Assembly: GCA_964646755.1 (NCBI GenBank)
Contig: CAZYIE010000002.1
Location: 113,697 to 177,696 of the forward strand
DNA: 64,000 nt
Direction of reading: 5' to 3'
Source of the DNA: MVRV01 sp964646755
GTDB taxonomy: Bacteria; Desulfobacterota; Syntrophia; Syntrophales; Smithellaceae
The notes beneath the pieces were generated by a model. It was given only the letters and a program-made list of their open reading frames with translations, did no database searches and was not told the origin of the DNA. A program made the position numbers and the translations under genes. The stretch's first letter is position 1. Each line of letters starts with the position of its first letter. Shown here in pieces: positions 8,556 to 16,611 of this stretch.

Positions 8556-9920
8556 ATGAACAAAGTTCTAATAGTTGACGATGAATTAAACATGCGTCTC
8601 GTTCTGGCGGCCATGCTCAAAAAAGAAGGATATGCCATAACATCGGCAGCCGACGGACAAGAGGCCTTGCAGATTTTAAAATCCAACAAGATGGACGTCG
8701 TCGTTACTGATTTAAAAATGCCCAATCTTGACGGAATGGGATTGCTTCATTGCATCACCGAACAATATCCGGAAGTGCCTGTAATCATGATTACGGCACA
8801 TGGCACTGTCGCCACCGCCGTCGAAGCCCTCAAGAAAGGCGCACTGGATTACATCACCAAGCCTTTTGAACTAGATGAGCTGAAGAACATCATTTCTAAA
8901 GCGATCAGAACCAGTACTTTAAATAAAAATGAATTATTCCTGCCGCCGGAAGAAATAGAGCGAACCGGCATCATCGGTACAAGCGAACGCTCGCTGGCGA
9001 TTTTTGAAGCCATTAAAAGAGTAGCGCCGACTACAACAACCATCCTCATTACCGGAGAAACCGGCACCGGCAAAGAGCTGGTGGCCGATGCCATCCATTA
9101 CAACTCGCCTAGGAAAAATAATCCGCTCATCAAAATAAATTGCGCGGCCATCGCCGAGACGCTGATGGAAAGCGAACTCTTCGGCCATGAAAAGGGCGCT
9201 TTCACCGGAGCAACCATCACCAAGCCGGGGAAAATTGAGCTCGCCCACAAGGGAACTCTGTTTCTGGACGAGGTCGGGGAAATTCCCCGCGACATGCAGG
9301 TTAAGCTATTGCGCGTTATTCAGGAGCAGGAATTTGAACGCGTCGGCGGTCTCAAGACAATTAAAGTTGATGTGCGCATTATTGCCGCTACTAATAGAAA
9401 TTTGTTGCAGGATGTTCAGTCTGGAAATTTCCGCGAAGACTTGTATTACCGTCTCAACGTTTTTCCTATTGTTGTGCCGCCACTGCGGGAAAGAAAAGAT
9501 GACATTTTGCCGCTGGTTGATTATTTCACCGATAAATTTAATAAAAAGCTGGAACTTTCCGCCTCTATCGATGGTGAAGTTAAAAAAATGCTTTTACGCC
9601 ACTCCTGGCCGGGCAACATCCGTGAGCTGGAAAATTTAATGGAAAGAATGATGCTACTGGCCGAAAATAATCTGGTCACTGCCCATGAGTTACCCGCCGA
9701 ATTTAAAGACACCCTGGAGAACTCTCTTAATACCCAACCGTTTGATGATAAAAAGCCCTTTAAAGATTTCATGCGTGACCATGTGGAAAATGTGGAGAAG
9801 CAAATGATTATCAAGTGCCTGGAAGAATCCGGCGGCAATGTGACCAAAGCCGCCAAGCAAATGGGCTTAAGCCGCAAGGGCTTGCAGCTCAAGATGATCA
9901 AATACGATCTGCGCAAATGA
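8556..9920 (+). CDS. Sigma-54-dependent response regulator, NtrC/AtoC family
   Basis: Three-domain enhancer-binding protein of 454 residues. The receiver domain has the acidic pair in LIVDDE and the phospho-acceptor Asp52 in VVTDLKMP. The AAA+ domain has Walker A GETGTGKE, an intact GAFTGA loop (so it should contact sigma-54), Walker B GTLFLDEVGE and the arginine-finger region WPGNIRELEN. A Fis-type helix-turn-helix is at the C-terminus (NVTKAAKQMGLSRKGLQLKM). It directly follows its likely partner kinase. No sigma-54 promoter that it might control was found with confidence in the neighbourhood. Confidence 0.95.
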   Translation: MNKVLIVDDELNMRLVLAAMLKKEGYAITSAADGQEALQILKSNKMDVVVTDLKMPNLDGMGLLHCITEQYPEVPVIMITAHGTVATAVEALKKGALDYITKPFELDELKNIISKAIRTSTLNKNELFLPPEEIERTGIIGTSERSLAIFEAIKRVAPTTTTILITGETGTGKELVADAIHYNSPRKNNPLIKINCAAIAETLMESELFGHEKGAFTGATITKPGKIELAHKGTLFLDEVGEIPRDMQVKLLRVIQEQEFERVGGLKTIKVDVRIIAATNRNLLQDVQSGNFREDLYYRLNVFPIVVPPLRERKDDILPLVDYFTDKFNKKLELSASIDGEVKKMLLRHSWPGNIRELENLMERMMLLAENNLVTAHELPAEFKDTLENSLNTQPFDDKKPFKDFMRDHVENVEKQMIIKCLEESGGNVTKAAKQMGLSRKGLQLKMIKYDLRK

Positions 9921-9986
9921 CGGGTCTGAGATGCTGATTATGATCCGCATGGACAAGCATTGTTTACGGCATATCGAACAGGAACA

Positions 9987-10781
9987 TTATTCGAGCAGGC
10001 CATTCCGGAAAGCCTTTATATATTGCATGCAAAACTTATCCTTCCCCATCAGCATCAGGGCAGCCCTCATTACACTGAAGAGCTGTTTATCTGTAGGATC
10101 AAGAATGGCCGCGTCGAGGCCGCGCGCAACAGCCTCTGCCAGGAAGGTGCGATTCACCAGTTTGCGGTTGGGAAGTCCGTGGGAAACATTGGTCAAGCCA
10201 CATACGGTGTGCACGCCGTCATATTGTTTCCTGATTTCTTCTATTGCATCCAAAGTGGCGCAGACAGAGCTTGAATCCGCTCCCACCGGAAAAACCAGTG
10301 GATCTATATAGAGCGCATCTATGCCAATACCGCAGGAAGTGACCTTTTCGATCAGGCGACCGGCTATTTCCATTTTTTCTGCAGTTGTTTTTCCCATCCG
10401 GTCTTTAGTCTGGCACAGGCCGATTACTGTCGCCTTGTAATCCAGCACCAGTGGTAGAATACTTTCCAAACGGGATGGTTCCAGAGTGATGGAATTGATC
10501 ATGGGGGGCTTTTTCATAAATGGAATAACTTTTTTTATGACTGCCGGGTCGGGACTGTCAAGGCACAAGGGAAGTTCTGTAACCTCCTGCACTGCTTCGA
10601 TCACCCACCGGAGGCATTCTGCTTCTTTTTCCATAAATGCTGCAGCATTTACATCAATATAGTCCGCACCGGCTTCACTCTGGGCTTTCGCCTCTTTCTG
10701 GATGTATTCTCTGTTTCCGGAGACAATGGCTTCAGCAATCAACCTGCGGGAAGAGTTGATTTTTTCCCCTATGATTATCAT
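9987..10781 (-). CDS. Methyltetrahydrofolate:corrinoid protein methyltransferase (AcsE/MeTr-like)
   Basis: Pterin-binding TIM-barrel protein of 264 residues, the size of AcsE (MeTr). It starts MIIIGEKINSSRR and has the pterin-binding landmarks AGADYIDVNAAA, LCLDSPDP, INSITLEPSR and CGLTNVSHGLPNR. It should move a methyl group between tetrahydrofolate and the Co(I)/Co(III) corrinoid carried by the protein encoded 14 bases upstream. It contains no B12-binding domain of its own. Together with the neighbouring corrinoid protein, activator and UroD-family methyltransferase it makes a full methyl-transfer set: substrate to corrinoid to folate. Confidence 0.9.
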   Translation of the reverse strand: MIIIGEKINSSRRLIAEAIVSGNREYIQKEAKAQSEAGADYIDVNAAAFMEKEAECLRWVIEAVQEVTELPLCLDSPDPAVIKKVIPFMKKPPMINSITLEPSRLESILPLVLDYKATVIGLCQTKDRMGKTTAEKMEIAGRLIEKVTSCGIGIDALYIDPLVFPVGADSSSVCATLDAIEEIRKQYDGVHTVCGLTNVSHGLPNRKLVNRTFLAEAVARGLDAAILDPTDKQLFSVMRAALMLMGKDKFCMQYIKAFRNGLLE

Positions 10782-10795
10782 GGCATCCTCTTTCG

Positions 10796-11446
10796 TTATT
10801 GTTTGCGGCCAATAAGGATGAAAGCTTTATTTACAGCCTCAAAAGCGTCTTTTGCGTAGCCGTCAGCGCCAATTTTATCGGCAAAGTCCTGTGTTACCGG
10901 CGCGCCCCCAACCATTATTTTGATTCTATCCCTTAAACCGGCTTTCACGATCGCTTTTACGGTTTCATCGGCCGCCGGCAAAGTCACTGTCAGCAGGGCG
11001 GACATACCGAAAACGTCATAATTACCCTCTGCTATCGCCGCACATATTTTTTCCGGCGAAACGTCAACTCCCAGATCGGTGACTTCCCAGCCGTTTCCTT
11101 TCAGCATCATCATCACGATGTTTTTACCGATGTCATGAATGTCTCCCTGAACAGTCCCGATAAGATATTTGCCGGCATTCGATGTCTCACCACCTGCACT
11201 AAGCAAAGGTTCCAGTTCGGCCACTGCCGCCTGCATGGCCATGCCGGAAATGAGCAATTCCGGCAGGTAATAATTACCGGTACTGAACAACTCTCCTACT
11301 TTCCTGATTCCGGGCAGAAGGCCATTCTCCAGAACCGACTTGGCCGTCAGGCCTTTTTCCACTGCCTCCCTGCATAAGTTGACTGCGTCTTTCTCTTTCC
11401 CGTCAATTATGGCATCGGTCAGCTTTTCAATAATTTCTTTACTCAT
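10796..11446 (-). CDS. Corrinoid (cobalamin-binding) methyl-carrier protein, MtbC/MtmC-like
   Basis: Two-domain corrinoid protein of 216 residues. The N-terminal helical cap domain (about 1-90) is followed by a Rossmann-like B12 domain with the base-off/His-on motif GDIHDIGKN, whose His ligates cobalt, then MSALLTVT and VGGAPV that hold the nucleotide tail. It carries a methyl group between the substrate methyltransferase and the folate methyltransferase. The start at 11446 (MSKEIIEKL) has a GAGGTG ribosome binding site; an open stretch upstream to 11515 is not conserved. It is the first gene of a two-gene minus operon facing a divergent promoter. Confidence 0.92.
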   Translation of the reverse strand: MSKEIIEKLTDAIIDGKEKDAVNLCREAVEKGLTAKSVLENGLLPGIRKVGELFSTGNYYLPELLISGMAMQAAVAELEPLLSAGGETSNAGKYLIGTVQGDIHDIGKNIVMMMLKGNGWEVTDLGVDVSPEKICAAIAEGNYDVFGMSALLTVTLPAADETVKAIVKAGLRDRIKIMVGGAPVTQDFADKIGADGYAKDAFEAVNKAFILIGRKQ

Positions 11447-11493
11447 AATGGCACCTCGGAACGAAAACGAATTGTGCAAATACATAGCGTGAA

Positions 11494-11522
11494 TGCCTAA
11501 CAAAAGTAAGCACATGTGTCAA
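11494..11522 (-). promoter_or_regulatory. Putative promoter of the corrinoid protein operon
   Basis: Reading the minus strand, TTGACA (11522-11517), 17 bases, then TAGGCA (11499-11494). The -35 box is perfect but the -10 box is weak. It lies about 50 bases upstream of the corrinoid protein start and back to back with the plus-strand promoter. Confidence 0.4.
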
Positions 11523-11542
11523 GACAGATAATTTCCTTTCCA

Positions 11543-11571
11543 TTGACACACATCCGCCAATGTCCTATATG
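11543..11571 (+). promoter_or_regulatory. Putative promoter of the activation-protein/RACo pair
   Basis: TTGACA (11543-11548), a 17-base spacer and TATATG (11566-11571) form a good sigma-70-type promoter. The -35 boxes of this and the divergent promoter are part of an 8-base inverted repeat (TGTGTCAA / TTGACACA). Transcription would start near 11577, which disfavours an ATG at 11584 as the start of the gene that follows. Confidence 0.55.
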
Positions 11572-11613
11572 GTTGGTTGAAAAATGATGTCGGGGAAGGT
11601 AGTATGGAAATCT

Positions 11614-12326
11614 ATGAGCATTGCCGAAAAGCTTCATTTTAATGACCTCGGGGTGACTCCGGAAAATATTGCCCGTTATGCCGGCGGAAGTCACTACAGG
11701 CCTGATATAGAAAGAAAGAGACTGGCGACTGATATTCTGCAACGAGCGTCATCACTTGCCCAGCCGGCTTTCGTTTATGCCGCACATCGTATTAGTACTC
11801 TTGATCCTGAAAAAGGCGTCTCTTTGTATCTTCCTCACGACAAGCTCGCTGCCGGTATAATTTTTCTAGTAGCAGCCGTCTGTACAATAGGTCCGGAACT
11901 GGAAAAAGAAGTATCAAAGCTTCTGGCCGAAGGGAAGTATTTGGACGCTCTTTTCCTGGATGCGACCGGTGTTGCGCTTCTGGAAGCTCTCTCCGATAAA
12001 GTTCATTCCCATCTTAGCAAAGAAGCTTCCAAGGAAGGCCTGTTTGCGGGTTGCCGGTTCGGTCCCGGTTATGAAAATATTCCAATAACNNNNNNNNNNC
12101 TGCGCAGAAATATTTATTGGAATCCGTGGATACGGAGACCATCGGCGTGCAAATGAAGGCAAGCGGCATCCTTTTTCCATTAAAGTCTTTCTCCTTCTGG
12201 GTAATGTGGACTTCTTCGCCGCCTGAAGCCAGCGCATATAAATGTCAAAACTGCAAAATGAATAACTGTGCCTACCGGATTGAGGCACAGTCAGGAGCTG
12301 TCACAAAACTACATGAAACTTGCTGA
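11614..12326 (+). CDS. Vitamin B12-dependent methionine synthase activation-domain-like protein (interrupted by assembly gap)
   Basis: Protein related to the MetH activation domain, of the kind often found beside corrinoid methyltransferase genes. The N-terminal part (MSIAEKLHFNDLGVTPENIARYAGG) and the middle LFLDATGVALLEALSD, then GCRFGPGYENIPI, are before a 10-N gap at 12090-12099. After the gap the reading resumes in another frame (AQKYLLESVDTETIGVQM) and ends with the Cys-rich tail YKCQNCKMNNCAYR. The frame change is best explained by an incorrect gap length, not by a real frameshift. ATG at 11614 is preferred, since GGA lies 8 bases upstream and the predicted transcript begins near 11577. 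Its exact role is unclear; it may help reactivate or load the corrinoid protein. Confidence 0.8.
12090..12099. other. Assembly gap of 10 N inside the activation-like gene
   Basis: Ten undetermined bases. The coding frame differs on the two sides, so the true gap length is not 10 modulo 3 of the present spacing. Confidence 0.98.
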
Positions 12327-12385
12327 CATTTTCGCTATGGCTCATTATGCCGGTCACGGCATTTCAATATAATGGTTATTTTAAA

Positions 12386-14068
12386 ATGACGGATGACAAA
12401 AAAGAAAAGCTGCAAAAATCAAACACGGGAGAATGCCTGATCAGAATATTGCCGGATGGCAATACTTTTAGGGCAGACAAAAGCGAAAGCCTTCTGGAAG
12501 CATTGACCGGCAAGGGAATTCTTCTGAGATCCGAATGCGGAGGCAAGGGGCTTTGCGGAAAATGCCTTGTCCGGATATCCGATTTTTCACAGAAGAAAAT
12601 TTCTTCCGCGGATGAGGAAGTCAGCATTATGGGAGAGGATGATCGGAAGGCAGCCTGCCGTCAGGCTTGCCGGGTTACGTTATTAAACGACTTGTCAGTA
12701 GAAATTCCGGCGATCTCGCTCCTTAGCCCCGAAGTAGTTACAAAGAGCCCTCTGTTCCTTCCGCAACCAATTCCTTTTTGTGCTCAACCGGCAGCAGGCA
12801 AAGCCGGGAGTTACGGCCTGGCTGTTGACATCGGAACTACCACCATAGCCGTCTACCTGTGCGATCTTGTTTCCGGAAAAGTGGCCGGATCTATCGCCCT
12901 AAGAAACCCCCAAGCGATTTTCGGTGACGATGTGATAAGCCGGATAGGTTTTGCTGCCGAAAAATCAGGAAATTTAACCCGCCTTCAGAAGATGGCTGTT
13001 CAAGGTATCGAGTGGGGCATAACGGCACTCTGCCGATCAACTCATATTGATCCAGCTCATATCAGATCAGCAGTAGTCGTGGGCAACAGCACGATGATTC
13101 ATCTTTTCACCGGTGTTAATCCTTTTTCTATCGGCGTCTTTCCCTACGCCCCTCTCTTTGTTGAAGACAAAACATTTCCGGCAGGATCAGTAGGATTGCA
13201 GTTCAATCCATCGGCCGATATCTTCACGCTACCGCTCATTTCAGGGTTTCTCGGTTCGGACATTGTTGCGGCAGCCCTGGCAACGGAAATGGACAGGACC
13301 GCTGCCGGAACAATGCTGGTGGATATAGGCACAAATGGCGAGGTAATGCTCCAGAGCAAAAACGGCCTGTTGGCCACATCCTGCGCCACCGGCCCAGCTT
13401 TTGAAGGTGCAACGATCAGGCACGGGATGCAGGCAGTTTCGGGAGCAATCGACGCGGTGAAAATCGATCGCCGGAACGGCAGCGTCACCTGCTCGGTCAT
13501 TAATAACTCAGCTGCCTTCTCTCTGCCAGCCGGAATTTGCGGATCAGGAGTTGTCAGTGCCATAGCCGAGCTTTACCGGACCGGAATCGTATCCGGTAAT
13601 GGACGCCTCAATGATAATTCAGGCTCACCCCTTATCCGCCCTGACCAAACCGGTATGCTGGAGTTTACGTTGGTCTCCGCTGACAAATCACAAACCGGAC
13701 AGGCCATTACCCTGACCCAAAAGGATATTCGTGCCGTCCAGCTGGCAAAAGGGGCGCTGTTTGCGGGGATGAAAATGCTTTGTGCCAAAGCCGGTTTAAC
13801 GGCTCCCATACGGCTTCTGGTGGCTGGTGCTTTCGGCAACTTTATTGACAAAAAGGCTGCCTTGACTATCGGAATGTTCCCTGCTCTGCCGGAGGAATGC
13901 ATTACAATGACTGGCAATGGCGCCGGAGCAGGGGCGGTTCTAGTCCTTTTTAACCCGGAGCTTCGCGAAAAGGCAAGGGAGTTGGCCCGAACGGCAATAG
14001 TTCTTGACCTTGCTGCCCAAAAGGAATTTCAAGAAGTATTCTTAAGCTCTTTGTCCTTTCCTGCCTAG
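12386..14068 (+). CDS. Reductive activator of corrinoid proteins (RACo-type, 2Fe-2S ferredoxin plus ASKHA ATPase)
   Basis: ATP-dependent activator that reduces inactive Co(II) corrinoid to Co(I). The N-terminal plant-type ferredoxin domain has the cluster ligands in SECGGKGLCGKCLV and ACRQACRV. The following ASKHA domain has the phosphate loops LAVDIGTTTIAVYL, VVVGNSTMIHLF and LVDIGTNGEVML, and the C-terminal part shows LVAGAFGNFIDKKAAL. This layout matches RACo and related methyltransferase activators. The start is uncertain: 12386 (MTDDKKEK) is chosen, but in-frame TTG 12320 and ATG 12347 exist and none has a strong ribosome binding site. It converges on the MFS transporter gene with a 4-base overlap of ends. 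Confidence 0.9.
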   Translation: MTDDKKEKLQKSNTGECLIRILPDGNTFRADKSESLLEALTGKGILLRSECGGKGLCGKCLVRISDFSQKKISSADEEVSIMGEDDRKAACRQACRVTLLNDLSVEIPAISLLSPEVVTKSPLFLPQPIPFCAQPAAGKAGSYGLAVDIGTTTIAVYLCDLVSGKVAGSIALRNPQAIFGDDVISRIGFAAEKSGNLTRLQKMAVQGIEWGITALCRSTHIDPAHIRSAVVVGNSTMIHLFTGVNPFSIGVFPYAPLFVEDKTFPAGSVGLQFNPSADIFTLPLISGFLGSDIVAAALATEMDRTAAGTMLVDIGTNGEVMLQSKNGLLATSCATGPAFEGATIRHGMQAVSGAIDAVKIDRRNGSVTCSVINNSAAFSLPAGICGSGVVSAIAELYRTGIVSGNGRLNDNSGSPLIRPDQTGMLEFTLVSADKSQTGQAITLTQKDIRAVQLAKGALFAGMKMLCAKAGLTAPIRLLVAGAFGNFIDKKAALTIGMFPALPEECITMTGNGAGAGAVLVLFNPELREKARELARTAIVLDLAAQKEFQEVFLSSLSFPA

Positions 14069-15393
14069 GAAATGTTACGCAGAACAGTTCCATCTCCCTT
14101 TTTTATAGTTTCCAGCTCGGCAAAAGGACTCGCATCCACATTATAGGAAAAGGAACCGATAAAAAAGAGAATGCAGGCCAGCATTGCAAAAAAAGGAATG
14201 AAAACCATTGCTTTTTCCAGACCGAAACTGTCGGAAAGAGCTCCGATAACGGGAGGACCAAGTGTGCTCCCGAGGATATGCTGGATAATAACGCACAAGC
14301 TTAATGATACGGCCCTGATGCCCGGATGAACAACATCCTGGGTCACGGCAACAGAAGCAGGAACGAAAGCCACTGCTGCTATACCAGCGGCCAGCAGAAC
14401 TGCGTATTGAATATTCCCGCGCAAAAAACCAAAGGCGATAAAAAGCAGAATTGCCGTCACGCATGATGATATTGCAGGGAAGAGAAGTCTTGCATTGTTT
14501 CTGCTTTTCATCCATTTGTCCGCAAGATAGCCTCCTAAAGGAGCGCCGACTATGGCCAGGAGCATTACTACACCCCCCTTTGTTGCAGCAGTGCTCATGG
14601 ATATTCCTTCTACCCTTTGAAAATAGCTGGGAAGCCAGGTCAGCATAGCCGTGGTAACAAATGTATTGGCCGCAAAAGCAAGGTTGTTGAAGAGTAAAGT
14701 TTTATTCCCCAATAAATTTCTGGCGATTTCAGTCCAGCGCATTCGTTCGTCAGTCGTTTCATCTCTGCTTGGGGAAACCCTTATAAGGGCAACAGTCTCA
14801 TAATCCTTTACGTAGAAAAACAGCAGGGCCAGAATAATGCCGGGCAGGGCCACCAGACCGAATGCATGCCGCCAGCCGAAATAATCGGCGATGATTCCGC
14901 CCAGGGCAATGCCCAGTGCGCTGCCTAGAGGTATAGAGGCATTCCAGATACCCAGAATCTTCGCTCTTTTCTCTTTCGGAAATAATGCCGATATCATGGC
15001 TGTTCCACCGGGGGCATAACCTGCTTCGCCGAGACCTATGGCAGTTCTAGCCGCAAAAAGCTGTCCGAAGTTTTTTGTAAAAGCACAAGCAAGGGTGGCA
15101 GCACTCCATAATACCGCCATCAAACCTATGGTTTTGATCCTGCTCCACCTGTCGATAAGAATGGATACCGGCAGGGTAAAGATAAGAATCGACCAGTATA
15201 CTGCGGAAACAAGCAGACCGCACTGTGTGTCGGAGATGCCCCATTCCAGTTTGAGAAAAGGGAAAAGAGAAACTATAACCAGCCTGTCCATATAATCGAA
15301 CATGTAGAGCAAAAACAACAGGGTAAATATCCAATAGGGGGATGATATTAACGCCCGCTTTGGGGAAACTGAATAATTATTGATAGAGTCCAT
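14065..15393 (-). CDS. MFS transporter
   Basis: Major facilitator superfamily permease of 442 residues with about twelve hydrophobic segments. The loop motif LIDRWSRIKTIG after the second segment and the RTAIGLGEAGYAPGGTAMISALFPKEKRAKILG stretch (Spinster/sugar-acid-type MFS) are visible in order. The start at 15393 (MDSINNYSV) has GAGG nine bases upstream and lies inside the end of the methyltransferase gene upstream (17-base overlap), so the two genes are co-transcribed. It likely imports the methylated substrate of that methyltransferase or exports its product; the substrate itself cannot be told. Confidence 0.88.
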   Translation of the reverse strand: MDSINNYSVSPKRALISSPYWIFTLLFLLYMFDYMDRLVIVSLFPFLKLEWGISDTQCGLLVSAVYWSILIFTLPVSILIDRWSRIKTIGLMAVLWSAATLACAFTKNFGQLFAARTAIGLGEAGYAPGGTAMISALFPKEKRAKILGIWNASIPLGSALGIALGGIIADYFGWRHAFGLVALPGIILALLFFYVKDYETVALIRVSPSRDETTDERMRWTEIARNLLGNKTLLFNNLAFAANTFVTTAMLTWLPSYFQRVEGISMSTAATKGGVVMLLAIVGAPLGGYLADKWMKSRNNARLLFPAISSCVTAILLFIAFGFLRGNIQYAVLLAAGIAAVAFVPASVAVTQDVVHPGIRAVSLSLCVIIQHILGSTLGPPVIGALSDSFGLEKAMVFIPFFAMLACILFFIGSFSYNVDASPFAELETIKKGDGTVLRNIS

Positions 15394-16459
15394 ATTTTTT
15401 CGTAGCCTCAAACATTGCAATGCAGTTTTCCGGGTTGACTCCCGGATGCAGAGAATTGGAATCGCAGAGGATGTAGCCACCGCCGTTGGCTGCAACTTCA
15501 ATGGCTTGTTTAACCGCAGCCTCAACCTGATCATAAGTACCGGAGGGAAGAAGCTCTTTGCAATCGATATTGCCCAGCAGGCAGATTTTATCTCCATAGG
15601 CGTCCTTGACTTTTTTCAGATCCATCCCCGCCTGCGGTTCCAGGGGATTTATTCCGTCATATCCCGATTCGATAAGTATATCCATAATCGACCAGAGATT
15701 CCCGTCGCTGTGGCGGACAACCTTAAGGCCAAGTTCGTGGGCACGGTCTACAAGTTTTTTATTGTAGGGATTGACAAACTCGATAAAATGTTTCGGGGAT
15801 ATGAGGAGGTTGTTTGTTGCCGCAATATCATCTTCTACAACGAGGACATCTATGCCGGCCGCGGCCAGCAGATCAAGCTGTTTCAAGTTGTATTGTGTCA
15901 CCATAGCAGCAATGTGATGAATAAACTCGGGATTCTGATACAGCTTCAGCATGTAGTTTTCCATCCCGGTCAATCTCCAACTATGAACAAATACTCCGCG
16001 CATCAACCAGAAAAGCGCGATATCTCCCTTAAACCTTTCGCGGGCAAGATCAAGCAATAAAAGATGTGCGCGCTGTGGCTCCGGTATGGGGAAATTATTA
16101 AGGTCGCCGGCATCCTTCAAAGGATGACCGATGGGAACCGGAAGACCGTGAGGATTCCGCCGGTAGATAACGCCCCAGTCATCCTTAACATCTCTCTCAT
16201 TGATTTCTATTTCGTGACCAATCTCAAAAGAGGTAAATCCGTCGATACCAAACACTTCATGAATGAGAAAGAGTGTATCCAGCAGTTTCATTTTCTCAGA
16301 ATCGCTCATCTCATAGAACTGCTTTGGCTCCGGCAGGCCATCGGTAATGTGTTTCCCGATACCAATGATTGGCGCCTCATTAATCCCATGAATATACAAA
16401 GGGACACGGTCAGGTTGCAAAACACTCAGGGCGGTAATAATCCGTTCCTTCCCTTTCAT
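15377..16459 (-). CDS. Uroporphyrinogen decarboxylase-family corrinoid methyltransferase
   Basis: UroD-fold protein of 360 residues. Members of this fold outside haem synthesis (MtaA, MtbA, CmuA and demethylase methyltransferases) use zinc to transfer methyl groups to or from corrinoid. Typical features are the N-terminal KGKERIITALSVLQPDRVP, the HSDGN motif near residue 247, and GNIDCKELL later, which hold candidate metal ligands. A strong AGGAGG ribosome binding site precedes ATG 16459. The gene is linked to an MFS permease and lies in the same locus as a corrinoid protein, a folate methyltransferase and RACo, so a demethylase role is much more likely than haem synthesis. The methyl donor is unknown. 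Confidence 0.85.
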   Translation of the reverse strand: MKGKERIITALSVLQPDRVPLYIHGINEAPIIGIGKHITDGLPEPKQFYEMSDSEKMKLLDTLFLIHEVFGIDGFTSFEIGHEIEINERDVKDDWGVIYRRNPHGLPVPIGHPLKDAGDLNNFPIPEPQRAHLLLLDLARERFKGDIALFWLMRGVFVHSWRLTGMENYMLKLYQNPEFIHHIAAMVTQYNLKQLDLLAAAGIDVLVVEDDIAATNNLLISPKHFIEFVNPYNKKLVDRAHELGLKVVRHSDGNLWSIMDILIESGYDGINPLEPQAGMDLKKVKDAYGDKICLLGNIDCKELLPSGTYDQVEAAVKQAIEVAANGGGYILCDSNSLHPGVNPENCIAMFEATKKYGLYQ

Positions 16460-16611
16460 AATGCTGTTCCTCCTTTTTTAATGCCCTGTCCGGACAATGT
16501 TTGTTTCCTCTGCGTACCTTTCTGTTTCCCGAAGGCGCACATCAAGCAAGCGTGGGACATGCTTTTCGTATTGCCTCTGTCTGCCTGAAAGCAACTCAAG
16601 AAGATTGTCCC

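Noticed and set aside
13144..13563. 139-codon antisense frame inside the RACo-like gene
   Set aside because: Lies wholly within a conserved ASKHA domain on the other strand, no family similarity.
14065..15597. Longer version of the MFS gene starting at 15597
   Set aside because: The first 68 residues would be antisense-like out-of-frame translation of the methyltransferase gene; the proper start at 15393 has a ribosome binding site and begins before the first membrane segment.
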